This document shows positions 55,249-64,000 of a stretch of 64,000 bases of DNA, in pieces. The stretch lies in contig JACDZI010000002.1 in assembly GCA_013426785.1 (NCBI GenBank), positions 17,690-81,689 of the forward strand. Direction: 5' to 3'. This stretch comes from Rhodocyclaceae bacterium (GTDB lineage Bacteria; Pseudomonadota; Gammaproteobacteria; Burkholderiales; Rhodocyclaceae). The position numbers were made by a program, and so were the translations under genes. Under the pieces are notes generated by a model, which had not been told where the DNA came from, ran no database searches, and saw nothing but the letters and a program-made list of their open reading frames with translations. How positions within the stretch are numbered: position 1 is the first letter of the stretch; the number at the start of each line of letters is the position of its first letter.

Positions 55249-56364
55249 CTACTCCGCTAGCCGATTTTTCTTGCTACGTCCAGCGAGCTCAGATCGTTTG
55301 CGTTCCAGTTCGGCGTAGATATCGTCCGCCATGTTGGCAATCGTCCCCGCCACCTTGAGCAAGGCTTCTGAATTATCGTATCCCGCAGTCAAATAGGCAC
55401 GTGCAGTAGTAAGTTCGCGCTTAGCGGCCAGCAAGGCGGATTCAAAAACCTCTGCCGGGTTACGGCTGATTTCCAGCGCCTTGTCGAGGGGCATCCCGGC
55501 CCTCAACGCTTCGACCGACTCCCGATTGGAGACGACGGTATTGAGGTTGCGCAGATCGGGGTTCTGCGAGACAACCACCGGCATCTGTTCCGATTTTTTG
55601 CTGCCGTATAACCAGACGCACAACTCCCCCAGCGCCTTGACCTTGTTTTTGGGAACTGGATTGACCGATTCGTCTTCCTTGGCAGCAACGCCCAGAAAAT
55701 CGGCAATGCCGGGATAATCCAGCCCGGTATAAAGGTGTGAAAACGAGAAGTGCTTGTTGTAGCGGTCTTCGCGGTCGAAGACCTTGGCTTGCTCTGCCTG
55801 TTCAAGCACCATCAAGCCACGAAACAGCCGTTGCACGGTGCGATGGCGATCACCAATCTGACTTGCGATATCTTCCAGCGCCACACCGTACTTGCGATGA
55901 ACCTCGGCAATGTACATGGCCTTGGCGTAGCTGCCCCATTTTGCCGGACCATTGACGTGCTTGAAACCCAAGTAGCGCCAGGACTCTTCACGGGTCGAGA
56001 TGATGGCCGGCAAGCTGGCTAGAGACTTGCGAATTGCCATCGAAACTTTCGGTACAGGCCAACCCTTTTCTTTGGCCAGTGTCGGGTGCAAGAGAATCTT
56101 GACCGCCGCCAGCCGCCGATTTCCTTCGATGACCACGTTTTTGCCGTTTTCAATAGCAACGATCAAGGCCTCGTGATGAAAGAAACCGCTCGCCGCGATT
56201 GACTGGATAAGCTCCAGTACATCCATCGCGTCCCACAAAATATCGAGAATCGTGTCGTCATCGAGCCCGTCGTCAATGCCGTATTCGGCCAAGCGCGGAT
56301 TGTGCGGATCAAAATGAAGCGAATCTGTTTCTAGCGAGATGATTTCTCTTTTGAGTTGACTCAC
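55249..56364 (-). CDS. ParB/Srx N-terminal-like domain protein
   Basis: NVVIEGNRRLAAVKILL; HTH-like LEDIASQIGDRHRTVQRLFRGL. Confidence 0.8.
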   Translation of the reverse strand: MSQLKREIISLETDSLHFDPHNPRLAEYGIDDGLDDDTILDILWDAMDVLELIQSIAASGFFHHEALIVAIENGKNVVIEGNRRLAAVKILLHPTLAKEKGWPVPKVSMAIRKSLASLPAIISTREESWRYLGFKHVNGPAKWGSYAKAMYIAEVHRKYGVALEDIASQIGDRHRTVQRLFRGLMVLEQAEQAKVFDREDRYNKHFSFSHLYTGLDYPGIADFLGVAAKEDESVNPVPKNKVKALGELCVWLYGSKKSEQMPVVVSQNPDLRNLNTVVSNRESVEALRAGMPLDKALEISRNPAEVFESALLAAKRELTTARAYLTAGYDNSEALLKVAGTIANMADDIYAELERKRSELAGRSKKNRLAE

Positions 56365-57260
56365 GGTGTCGCTTCCTGTGAAAAGTAGGCCGGATGCGCG
56401 ATGCGCGCGGCTTTTCTGGCCATCGGCAAATACAGATGATGCGGCGCGATCAGTAATTCCTGGGCAGCCCGCTTGTTTTGCAACGAATAACGAATCGGCA
56501 GATGGTCAATCTGCTGCCCGGCGTAGATTTGATGAATCAAGGGCGCGTCATCATAGGAGACCAGCCAAGGCAAAATGTGCTGTTTTGCCAGATAACTGGC
56601 CAGTTCGGCGTGATCGCCAGGGCCATAAGCATTGAGATACAGCTTTTGACCTTTGATGACATAGGGTGGATCGGCATAAACAAACGCCTTTGCCCGACCG
56701 CGGCCGTAGGGCAGGCATTGCTGCAAAAATTCAATCGCGTCCAACCCGGTGACCAGGATCCGATCCCGCAATGCGCCAAGCGCGCGCACGCGGGCCGATA
56801 ATTCAACCCGGTTGAAACGGACATCGAGTCGCCACTTTCCGTCCTGTTGGTAGCCCCCTATAGGGCCCGCCCCTTTGAGCACACCGGAACGGTTGCAGCG
56901 GTTCATGTAAAACGCCGAAAACCCCAAAGCAAAACGGTCATCGGCACTCCCTGCCGCGCATATGGCCTGCTGCTTGCGCCACTCCTCAATATTGAGCGGT
57001 ACTTGGGCGATCTGTTCCAGAAAGCGCTCATTCTCGTTGAGCATGGAATGCCAAAGGGTAAACACGCGCGGATCGGCATCGTTGATGTGGATACGCCCTA
57101 CGGCACCCTGACATAACAGGTTCAACGCGGCCCCGGCTCCGCCGGCATAGGGCTCGAAATAATCGCAACCAGTGAGGCCGTTCAACTCCAGCAGATCGGC
57201 CAGATAAGCTGACAAACCACCCTTGCCACCCGGGTAACGTAGCGGACTGGCTGGTTTCAT
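56361..57260 (-). CDS. D12-class N6-adenine DNA methyltransferase (Dam-like)
   Basis: LRYPGGKGG, DYFEPYAGGAGAALN, FVYADPPYV; 4-nt overlap with ParB-like gene. Confidence 0.93.
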   Translation of the reverse strand: MKPASPLRYPGGKGGLSAYLADLLELNGLTGCDYFEPYAGGAGAALNLLCQGAVGRIHINDADPRVFTLWHSMLNENERFLEQIAQVPLNIEEWRKQQAICAAGSADDRFALGFSAFYMNRCNRSGVLKGAGPIGGYQQDGKWRLDVRFNRVELSARVRALGALRDRILVTGLDAIEFLQQCLPYGRGRAKAFVYADPPYVIKGQKLYLNAYGPGDHAELASYLAKQHILPWLVSYDDAPLIHQIYAGQQIDHLPIRYSLQNKRAAQELLIAPHHLYLPMARKAARIAHPAYFSQEATP

Positions 57261-57593
57261 GAAATCTTCGGCAGGATAATCACCCCGCTACTTTAACCGA
57301 TCATCCGCCAATTCGTCATTCCGCCTGCTTTGCCCTTTTTATTTTGCGCCCTCGCTTAGGCTATTGCTCGCCATAATGGTTATTGTTCAGATAGTGAAGT
57401 GGCATGAATAAAATTGGTAAGGCTCGAGTTTCCCTCCTCCCGACCCTCTTGATTTCATGAACAGATAAGGCTTGCGGCGGTAGTTCGAGGGACATAGAGT
57501 TTCTTCTGCCTACTACTTTTGCCTAGTAATCATCGGAAACTCAATGGCCGCTTTGGAGGCGCTTCTGCCAACGGCCGCTACTGGCCGATAACC

Positions 57594-57619
57594 GCCGTCC
57601 CGCCAGCGCCGACTTTTTT
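57594..57619 (+). repeat. Dispersed 24-nt element, intergenic
   Basis: gccgtcccgccagcgccgactttttt. Confidence 0.88.
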
Positions 57620-57680
57620 GAGTGGGGGATAAGGATGAACATGGCAAGTGTTGCTTCGGGACTGGCCCGTTCAACGACCG

Positions 57681-58077
57681 TCAGGCAGCGATAAATCCCG
57701 GCAACTTGGCCGCCTTCCCATCGAAGGTTGCGGTTGCCCGGCATCCAAGCCGTCGGTTTTTGGCACCGATCAGACAGTCGGCAAAATCAGCCGCCGCATC
57801 TTTCCATGTGAACAGCGCTTCCTCGATAGCTGGCTCGTCCTCGAATTGGACATCGGGTGTATCGAGCAAGCCGGAGATGGTTTCAATCATCTGATTCTTC
57901 GACAGACCGTAGCGGCTGCGCAGCACCCATTCGGTTTCCAGGCGCCCACTGACTGATGAAAACGCGACGTCCTGCCGCGACTTCGCGCTTGAGCAGTTTG
58001 CGTGCCTTCTCGAACTGGGCCTCGTCGTCCCTCGCCAGAAACCGGACGAGAACATTGGTATCGACCCCCAGCATCAC
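57681..58077 (-). pseudogene. PIN-domain toxin (VapC-like), frameshifted
   Basis: MLGVDTNVLVRFLARDDEAQFEKARKLLKREVAAGRRVFIS then frame change near 57955 to LETEWVLRSRYGLSKNQMIETISGLLDTPDVQFEDE...DFADCLIG. Confidence 0.75.
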
Positions 58078-58292
58078 CGCGACAACTGCTCGACCGGAAC
58101 GGGCTTGCGCCCCGCCTTGTTCAACATACCCGCCAGTGCGGCGATACTCTTGCTCTTCACCCGCATGACCACGGTGGCATCCGGCATCAGCGTGAACGTC
58201 ATCCGGTCCCCGGCCTTCATGGAGAGGCTATCCCTGATTTCCTTGGGAATGGTTGTTTGACCCTTGCTGGTCAGTGTGGCTTCGCTGGACAT
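58074..58292 (-). CDS. AbrB/SpoVT-type antitoxin
   Basis: MSSEATLTSKGQTTIPKEIRDSLSMKAGDRMTF. Confidence 0.9.
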   Translation of the reverse strand: MSSEATLTSKGQTTIPKEIRDSLSMKAGDRMTFTLMPDATVVMRVKSKSIAALAGMLNKAGRKPVPVEQLSR

Positions 58293-58395
58293 TTCAATCT
58301 CCCTAAATCCTTACGATCTGGACTTTAGTAAGGCAATGAATTGCTGGCAACATATTCGCGATTTGCTATCCGGGCGACTGCTATTCAGGGCTTTT

Positions 58396-58734
58396 CTAGC
58401 GCGAGAACAGTTTGAGGCCGAGGATGCCGGCGACGATCAGACTGATGCAGACCAGCCGGACCACCTCGCGTGATTCGTCGAACAGGACTATGCCCAGCAG
58501 TGCCGTGCCAACCGCGCCGATGCCGGCCCACACCGCATAGGCGGTACTGACCGGTAGGGTCTTCAACGACCAACCGAGCAACACGACCGACAATGCCATC
58601 GCGGCGAGCGTCCAAGCGGTTGGCCAGAACCGGCTGAATCCCTCGGTGTACTTGAGGCCGATGGCCCAGGCCACTTCGCACAGCCCGGCGACCAGCAAGA
58701 CCGCCCAGGCAGAACCTGCGGAGAGAGGCATCAT
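58396..58734 (-). CDS. SMR-family efflux protein (SugE/Gdx-like)
   Basis: [21 protein letters not shown]; four TM helices; start uncertain (58734 or 58761). Confidence 0.9.
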   Translation of the reverse strand: MMPLSAGSAWAVLLVAGLCEVAWAIGLKYTEGFSRFWPTAWTLAAMALSVVLLGWSLKTLPVSTAYAVWAGIGAVGTALLGIVLFDESREVVRLVCISLIVAGILGLKLFSR

Positions 58735-58761
58735 GTACGCTGACGCCAGGCGCCGACTCAT

Positions 58762-60039
58762 TTAACTGCCGGAAAAAATCGCGTCAGCCGCCGCCACAGT
58801 CGCCGTGATGTCGGCATCGCTGTGCGCAGCCGAAACGAAACCCGCCTCGAAGGCCGAGGGCGCCAGATACACGCCGGCGTCGAGCATGGCATGGAAGAAA
58901 CGGTTGAAGGCTTCCTTGTCGCAAGCCATCACTTCGGCATAGGAGGTCGGCGGCGTGGCGGCGAAATAGACGCCGAACATGCCACCCACTGACTGCGCGC
59001 TAAAGCTAACGCCGTGCTGCTCCGCTGCGGTGGACAGGCCATCGACAAGGGATTGGGTCTTCGCCGCCAGCGCCTCGTAAAAACCGGGGGTGGCAATCTT
59101 TTTCAAAGTGACGAGTCCGGCGGCGACCGAGAGCGGGTTGCCGGACAACGTGCCGGCCTGGTAAACCGGGCCGAGCGGGGCGATCTTTTCCATGATGTCG
59201 CAGCGGCCACCGAAAGCGCCGAGCGGCATGCCGCCGCCGATCACCTTGCCGAAGGTCGACAGGTCCGGCGTGATGCCATAGAGGCCCTGGGCCGATTGCG
59301 GGCCGACGCGGAAGCCGGTCATAACTTCGTCGAAAATCAGCACGGCACCGTACTGGGTGCACAACTCGCGCATCGCGGCGAGGAATTCTGGTTTGGGTAC
59401 GATCAGGTTCATGTTGCCGGCCACCGCCTCGACGATCACGCAGGCGATCTTGCCGCCATGCTCGGCGAAAGCATCGCGCAGCTGCTGGGCATCGTTGTAG
59501 TTGAGCACCAGCGTGTGCTTGGCCAGGTCGGCCGGCACGCCGGAAGAGGACGGATGGCCGAAGGTGAGCATGCCCGAGCCGGCCTTGACCAGCAGGCTGT
59601 CGGCGTGGCCGTGATAGCAGCCCTCGAACTTGACCAGCATGTCGCGACCGGTGAAACCGCGCGCCAGTCGGATTGCGCTCATCGTTGCCTCCGTACCCGA
59701 GGACACCAGGCGCACCATGTCCATGCTCGGAATGCGCGCGACCAGCAGTTCGGCCAGTTCGATCTCGCCTTCGGTCGGCGCGCCGAAGGACAAGCCCCTG
59801 GCGGCGGCATCCTGCACCGCATGCACGGTGTCGAGATCGGCGTGGCCGAGGATTAGCGGCCCCCACGAACCCACGTAGTCGATGTAGCGCTGGCCGTCGG
59901 CATCCCAGACATACGCCCCCTCGCCGCGCGCGAAAAAGCGCGGTGCGCCGCCCACCGAGCGGAAAGCACGCACGGGAGAATTCACGCCGCCGGGAATGGT
60001 TTTCTGGGCACGGGTAAACAGGTCTTCATTGCGGGTCAT
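58762..60039 (-). CDS. hemL: Glutamate-1-semialdehyde 2,1-aminomutase
   Basis: [54 protein letters not shown]. Confidence 0.96.
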   Translation of the reverse strand: MTRNEDLFTRAQKTIPGGVNSPVRAFRSVGGAPRFFARGEGAYVWDADGQRYIDYVGSWGPLILGHADLDTVHAVQDAAARGLSFGAPTEGEIELAELLVARIPSMDMVRLVSSGTEATMSAIRLARGFTGRDMLVKFEGCYHGHADSLLVKAGSGMLTFGHPSSSGVPADLAKHTLVLNYNDAQQLRDAFAEHGGKIACVIVEAVAGNMNLIVPKPEFLAAMRELCTQYGAVLIFDEVMTGFRVGPQSAQGLYGITPDLSTFGKVIGGGMPLGAFGGRCDIMEKIAPLGPVYQAGTLSGNPLSVAAGLVTLKKIATPGFYEALAAKTQSLVDGLSTAAEQHGVSFSAQSVGGMFGVYFAATPPTSYAEVMACDKEAFNRFFHAMLDAGVYLAPSAFEAGFVSAAHSDADITATVAAADAIFSGS

Positions 60040-60694
60040 GAGGGATGTCCTTGAACAGTTTCTGGAATTTTTCGGCCTGCATCTTGATATCCATGGCATC
60101 GAACAGGTCCGAGAGCACCGCCAGCATGTCGGCTCCCGCGTCGAGCACTTGCGGTGCATTCCTGGTCGTGATGCCGCCGATGGCGATGACCGGTACCTGG
60201 AAGCGCCGCTTTGCTGCGGCAAGAATTTCTAGCGAGGCGCGCGCGGCTTGCGGCTTGGACACCGAGGGGAACATGCTGCCGATCGCGATGTAATCGGCGC
60301 CGCCATCCACGGCGATTTCGGCGCGCGCCAGATCGTCATAGCAGGAGACGCCCAGGATGCGTCTTGAACCGAGGGCATCGCGTGCTGTCGCCAGTCCGCC
60401 GCCTGGGATATCCTCGCGGCCGAGGTGGGCACCATCGGCGCCGATCTCGATGGCCAGCCAGATGTCGTCGTTGATGATCAGCTTGGCGCCATGGGCGCGA
60501 CAGATGCGCAGCAGCTCGGCGGCCTGGGCGCGCCGTAGCGGCGCCGGGGCGATCTTGTTGCGGTACTGCACCCATTTCACGCCACCCTTCAGTGCGCTTG
60601 CCACCAGCACCGACAGACGCGGCAGCAGGTTGTCGTCCGGCGTCAGCGCATACACACCTCTCAGCGGGACTGCGGTTTCAGTCGATGCGGACAT
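60026..60694 (-). CDS. thiE: Thiamine phosphate synthase
   Basis: [27 protein letters not shown]. Confidence 0.93.
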   Translation of the reverse strand: MSASTETAVPLRGVYALTPDDNLLPRLSVLVASALKGGVKWVQYRNKIAPAPLRRAQAAELLRICRAHGAKLIINDDIWLAIEIGADGAHLGREDIPGGGLATARDALGSRRILGVSCYDDLARAEIAVDGGADYIAIGSMFPSVSKPQAARASLEILAAAKRRFQVPVIAIGGITTRNAPQVLDAGADMLAVLSDLFDAMDIKMQAEKFQKLFKDIPHDPQ

Positions 60695-61577
60695 CGGACA
60701 CCTCCAGCGACGGATCGGCAACGTGGCTCGGGCGGGGCAGCAATTCCTGGCTTTGCCACAGGCGATTCGGGATGAACTGGCCCATGCCCGGCCGGAAGCC
60801 GGCGGCCAGGCTATGCCAGGTGTAGTGCTGGCCGGCCCGCACGGCCTCCGGCCGGGGCAGTCCCCAGGCCAGGTAGGCGGCGATGGCCGAGGCGAGCGTG
60901 CAGCCGGAACCATGATAGCTGCCTGGAAGGCGCTCCCACGTATCGCTGCGGATCGGGCCGTGGGAACCGTAGAGGGTGTTGACGACCCGCGCCCCCCGCT
61001 CGTGCGTACCGGTGACCAGGACATGGGTGGCCCCGGCGTTGACGAGGCGACGCGCGCACTCGGACAGGCTGGGCACATCGTCGGTACTGCTCCCCAGTTC
61101 CTGCGCCAGCCGGCGCACCTCAAGGCTGTTGGGCGTCAGCAGATCGGTGAGCGGCAACAGGAGTTCGATCATCGCGGCCACGGCATCCTCGTCGGCGAAG
61201 GCATCTCCTCGGCCCGAGGCCAACACCGGATCGAAGACGACCGGCGTACCCGGATAATCGGAGAGGATCTCGGCCACGGTTGCAATCACCTCGACGCTGC
61301 CGAGCATGCCGAGCTTGAAGGCGGCCACCGGCATGTCTTCGAGCAGGGCACGTGCCTGATCGGCTACCCAGCCACCGTCGAAGGGCAGCAGATCCTCGAC
61401 GCCAGCGGTATCCTGCACGGTCAGGGCGGTCGCTACCGTCAACGGATGGCAGCCCAGCGCCGCCAGTGTCAGCAGGTCGGCTTGCAACCCGGCCCCGCAG
61501 GTCGGATCGGACGCGGCAAAGCTCATGACGACGGGCGGGGTGGCGGCAGTGGGGAAACGGGATGCGGCGATGGCCAT
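60678..61577 (-). CDS. thiD: Hydroxymethylpyrimidine/phosphomethylpyrimidine kinase
   Basis: FAASDPTCGAGLQADL; YHGSGCTLASAIAAYLA. Confidence 0.92.
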   Translation of the reverse strand: MAIAASRFPTAATPPVVMSFAASDPTCGAGLQADLLTLAALGCHPLTVATALTVQDTAGVEDLLPFDGGWVADQARALLEDMPVAAFKLGMLGSVEVIATVAEILSDYPGTPVVFDPVLASGRGDAFADEDAVAAMIELLLPLTDLLTPNSLEVRRLAQELGSSTDDVPSLSECARRLVNAGATHVLVTGTHERGARVVNTLYGSHGPIRSDTWERLPGSYHGSGCTLASAIAAYLAWGLPRPEAVRAGQHYTWHSLAAGFRPGMGQFIPNRLWQSQELLPRPSHVADPSLEVSDVRID

Positions 61578-61637
61578 AAGATGCTGAAAAGATTGTGACA
61601 AGTTGGCGACAAGAGACCCGCGAAAGCTTGCGGTAAG

Positions 61638-62087
61638 ATGACGGCGATTCTAACCGAAAGCCCCGAAACCACGCCTATCGACGGCGACAAGATGGACGAT
61701 ACCCCAAACCTGACAGGTCTCAAGTTCATGGTGATCGATGACTCGAACACCACCCGCAAAAGTGCCGAACTGCTCCTCGCTAGCGCGGGTTACCGGTTGC
61801 TGCTGGCCGAGGATGGTTTTGCCGCGCTGGCGCAGATCAACGACCATGCGCCGGATGTCATCTTCTGCGATGTATTGATGCCCCGTCTCGATGGCTACCA
61901 GACCTGCACCCTGATCAAGAAGAACCCCCTCTTCGCCGCGACGCCGGTGATCATGTTGTCGTCGAAAGATGGCCTATTCGACCGTGCGCGCGGTCGACTC
62001 GCCGGCTCGGACGAGTACCTGACCAAGCCTTTTACGCGCGAAACGTTGCTCCAGGCAGTTGCCAGCTACTCCTTACGCCCCTCCTGA
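61638..62087 (+). CDS. pilG: Response regulator PilG (twitching motility)
   Basis: FMVIDDSNTTRKSAELLLASAGY...VIFCDVLMPRLDGYQTC...DEYLTKPF. Confidence 0.85.
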   Translation: MTAILTESPETTPIDGDKMDDTPNLTGLKFMVIDDSNTTRKSAELLLASAGYRLLLAEDGFAALAQINDHAPDVIFCDVLMPRLDGYQTCTLIKKNPLFAATPVIMLSSKDGLFDRARGRLAGSDEYLTKPFTRETLLQAVASYSLRPS

Positions 62088-62097
62088 ATTCCGCCCC

Positions 62098-62442
62098 ATG
62101 CCGATCCAGCGCATTCTCATCATCGACGACTCGCCTGTGGAACGCCACCTCCTCACCGGCAAGGGCTATGCGATCTCGATCACCAGCGATGGTGCTCAGG
62201 GCATCGAGGCGGCACGGCGCGAACAGCCCGACCTGATCCTCATGGATGTCGTCATGCCGGACCTGAACGGCTTCCAGGCCACGCGCACGCTCAACCGCGA
62301 CCCGGCAACGCGCCATATCCCAGTGATCCTGTGCACCACCAAAAACGAGGAAACCGACAAGATCTGGGGCATGCGCCAGGGCGCGCAGGACTACGTCACC
62401 AAACCGGTCGACGTCGCCCTGCCGGATCCCGGCCCGCGCTAA
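62098..62442 (+). pseudogene. PilH-like response regulator, probably degraded (helix-1 shortened, C-terminus out of frame)
   Basis: ILIIDDSPVERHLLTGKGYAI lacks several residues; C-term YVTKPVDVALPDPGPR* differs from PilH-type ends. Confidence 0.6.
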
Positions 62443-62462
62443 CGCCCCCGGAGAAAAACACC

Positions 62463-62864
62463 ATGGCCCTCAACTTCAAACTTCCCCAGTTTGGCAAACC
62501 GGAGAGCAGTGGCGTGCATCCGGTGGCCATCAAGCACGGTCGCTCGCTCAGCCTCGAACTACAGATACTCGGCACGGGCCAACTGCGTGTCCTCAACCAG
62601 CAAATTGGCAAGGCCACCTGGGTTGCCATGACGGCGGGCGACCCGACCGGACTCACAGAACTCCGGCAGGCCCGCGACCAGTTCAATGCCCCGCTTGAGC
62701 GCCCGCGCACGGTTTGGAATGTCCAGGAACGCAACATCTCCCTGCTGCTGGCCTCCGATCATCGGCAATCCGGCGAGGTCCGTCATGCTGAAGGACAGGT
62801 GCGGGCACTGGCGCGCCATGCCGCCCAACCTGCCGCCGCGCTGGCTGCCAACCCCGATGCGTAA
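62463..62864 (+). pseudogene. Truncated PilJ-like (type IV pilus chemoreceptor) fragment
   Basis: MALNFKLPQFGKPESSGV...LELQILGTGQLRVLNQQIGKATWVAMTAGDPTGLTELRQARDQFN resembles PilJ sensor region; no TM or MCP domain follows. Confidence 0.55.
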
Positions 62865-64000
62865 CGCACTTTCCCGCACGGGCTGGCTGGTTCTGGCCCT
62901 GTGGACGATTCTCATACTGGCCGCGGTGCCGACCCGCAGCTATATCCCCATCGACGAAACCCGCTACGTGACCGTGGCCTGGAACATGTGGCTGCGCGGC
63001 GACTATCTGGTGCCGTGGCTCAATGGCGAGGCCTACCACCACAAGCCGCCATTGCTGTTCTGGCTGATCAACCTCGGCTGGGCCATTGGCGGGGTCAACG
63101 AAACCTGGCCACGCATCCTGCCGGCGCTGTTTTCCCTCCTTAGCGCCACCCTGACCTGGCGGCTTGCCCGCCTGCTGTGGCCGGCCCGGCGCGATGCCGC
63201 CGAACTGGCGCCGCTGGTGTTGATGAGCATGCTGTTGTGGGCCGTGTTTACGACGGCGACGATGTTCGACATCCTGCTGTCGAGTTTCGCCCTGCTCGGT
63301 TTGTGCGGCTTGATCGAGGCCGGCCAGGCCACCCATCCTGCCGCCGCCCGGCGCGGCTTCCTGCTGCTGGCTCTGGCGATCGGTGGTGGCCTGCTGGCCA
63401 AGGGCCCGGTCATCCTGTTGCACCTGCTGGTCCCCGCCCTCGCTGCCCCGCTGTGGGCGCACGGTTGGGCCAGCCGCTGGCGCGGCTGGTATGGCCGGCT
63501 CGGGCTCGCCTTCCTCGGCGGCGCGGCGATCGTCCTGGCCTGGGCGATCCCGGCCGCCATGGCGGGGGGCGAAACCTACGCCCGGGCGATTTTCTGGGGG
63601 CAGACGGCGAACCGCATGGTCAATGCGTTTGCCCACCAGCGTCCTTTCTACTGGTATCTGCCGCTATTGCCGCTGATGCTGTTCCCGTGGTTCTGGGTGC
63701 CGCAAGTTTGGTACGGACTGCTCCGCCTGGTGCGGCAGCGCGAACCCGGCCTGGGCTTCCTCGTCGCCTGGCTGCTGCCGGTCTTTTTTTTCTTCTGCCT
63801 GATCAGCGGCAAGCAGATGCACTACCTGCTGCCGCTTTTCCCCGGCGTGGCGCTGCTGTTCGCCCGCGCCCTCGCCGAAGGCGCCGGTCGCCGTCTCGGT
63901 GCCGGCCTGTTGCCCGCTCTGCCGCTGTTCGCCGTGGCCAGCGCACTGCTGGCCGGCGTGCGCATACCGGAAATGGCGCAGACCACCCTTACCATCCCCA
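62857..64000 (+). CDS. ArnT-like glycosyltransferase (GT39/83 family), truncated by window end
   Basis: Open frame from ATG 62857 to window end: MRNALSRTGWLVLALWTILILAAVPTRSYIPIDETRYVTVAWNMW..., HHKPPLLFWLI, LAKGPVIL. Confidence 0.88.
   Translation, partial: MRNALSRTGWLVLALWTILILAAVPTRSYIPIDETRYVTVAWNMWLRGDYLVPWLNGEAYHHKPPLLFWLINLGWAIGGVNETWPRILPALFSLLSATLTWRLARLLWPARRDAAELAPLVLMSMLLWAVFTTATMFDILLSSFALLGLCGLIEAGQATHPAAARRGFLLLALAIGGGLLAKGPVILLHLLVPALAAPLWAHGWASRWRGWYGRLGLAFLGGAAIVLAWAIPAAMAGGETYARAIFWGQTANRMVNAFAHQRPFYWYLPLLPLMLFPWFWVPQVWYGLLRLVRQREPGLGFLVAWLLPVFFFFCLISGKQMHYLLPLFPGVALLFARALAEGAGRRLGAGLLPALPLFAVASALLAGVRIPEMAQTTLTIP

Noticed and set aside
61578-61640. TPP riboswitch upstream of thiD
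   Set aside because: Short gap lacks THI-box-like sequence

Overview
This is a 64 kb, GC-rich, almost fully coding chromosomal window. Gene content and order suggest a betaproteobacterium close to Rhodocyclales (inference). The backbone is mostly ordinary: cfa/MFS/DUF3833/SDR, metXW, ptsHI, lipAB, dacC/rlpA/rodA/mrdA/mreDCB, gatCAB, pyrE, xth, a branched-chain amino-acid ABC set, rng/maf/rlmH/rsfS/nadD, polA, a MacAB-like exporter, and hemL/thiE/thiD. Four things stand out. (1) A tight three-gene operon at 54306-57260: a D12-class adenine methylase, a ParB-like EGNRR protein, and a protein with a candidate PD-(D/E/Q)xK motif. It looks like a defence or modification system that I cannot match to a named type. 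(2) A restriction-modification locus at 7.4-11.4 kb in which an HsdR_N-like/N6-MTase gene meets its S-subunit gene in the -1 frame at a T_TTT_TTT heptamer, followed 6 nt later by a strong two-part hairpin. This is the textbook layout for -1 programmed frameshifting. (3) A dispersed ~24-nt element (AAAAGTCGGCGCTGGCRGGACGGC), about 17 clear copies, found just downstream of stop codons and also inside genes (gatA, polA, nadD and others); all six of its reading frames are open. (4) Several decayed genes: an XRE regulator, a PIN toxin, a ScfR-type regulator, and pilH/pilJ. No tRNA, rRNA, CRISPR array or IS element was recognised.
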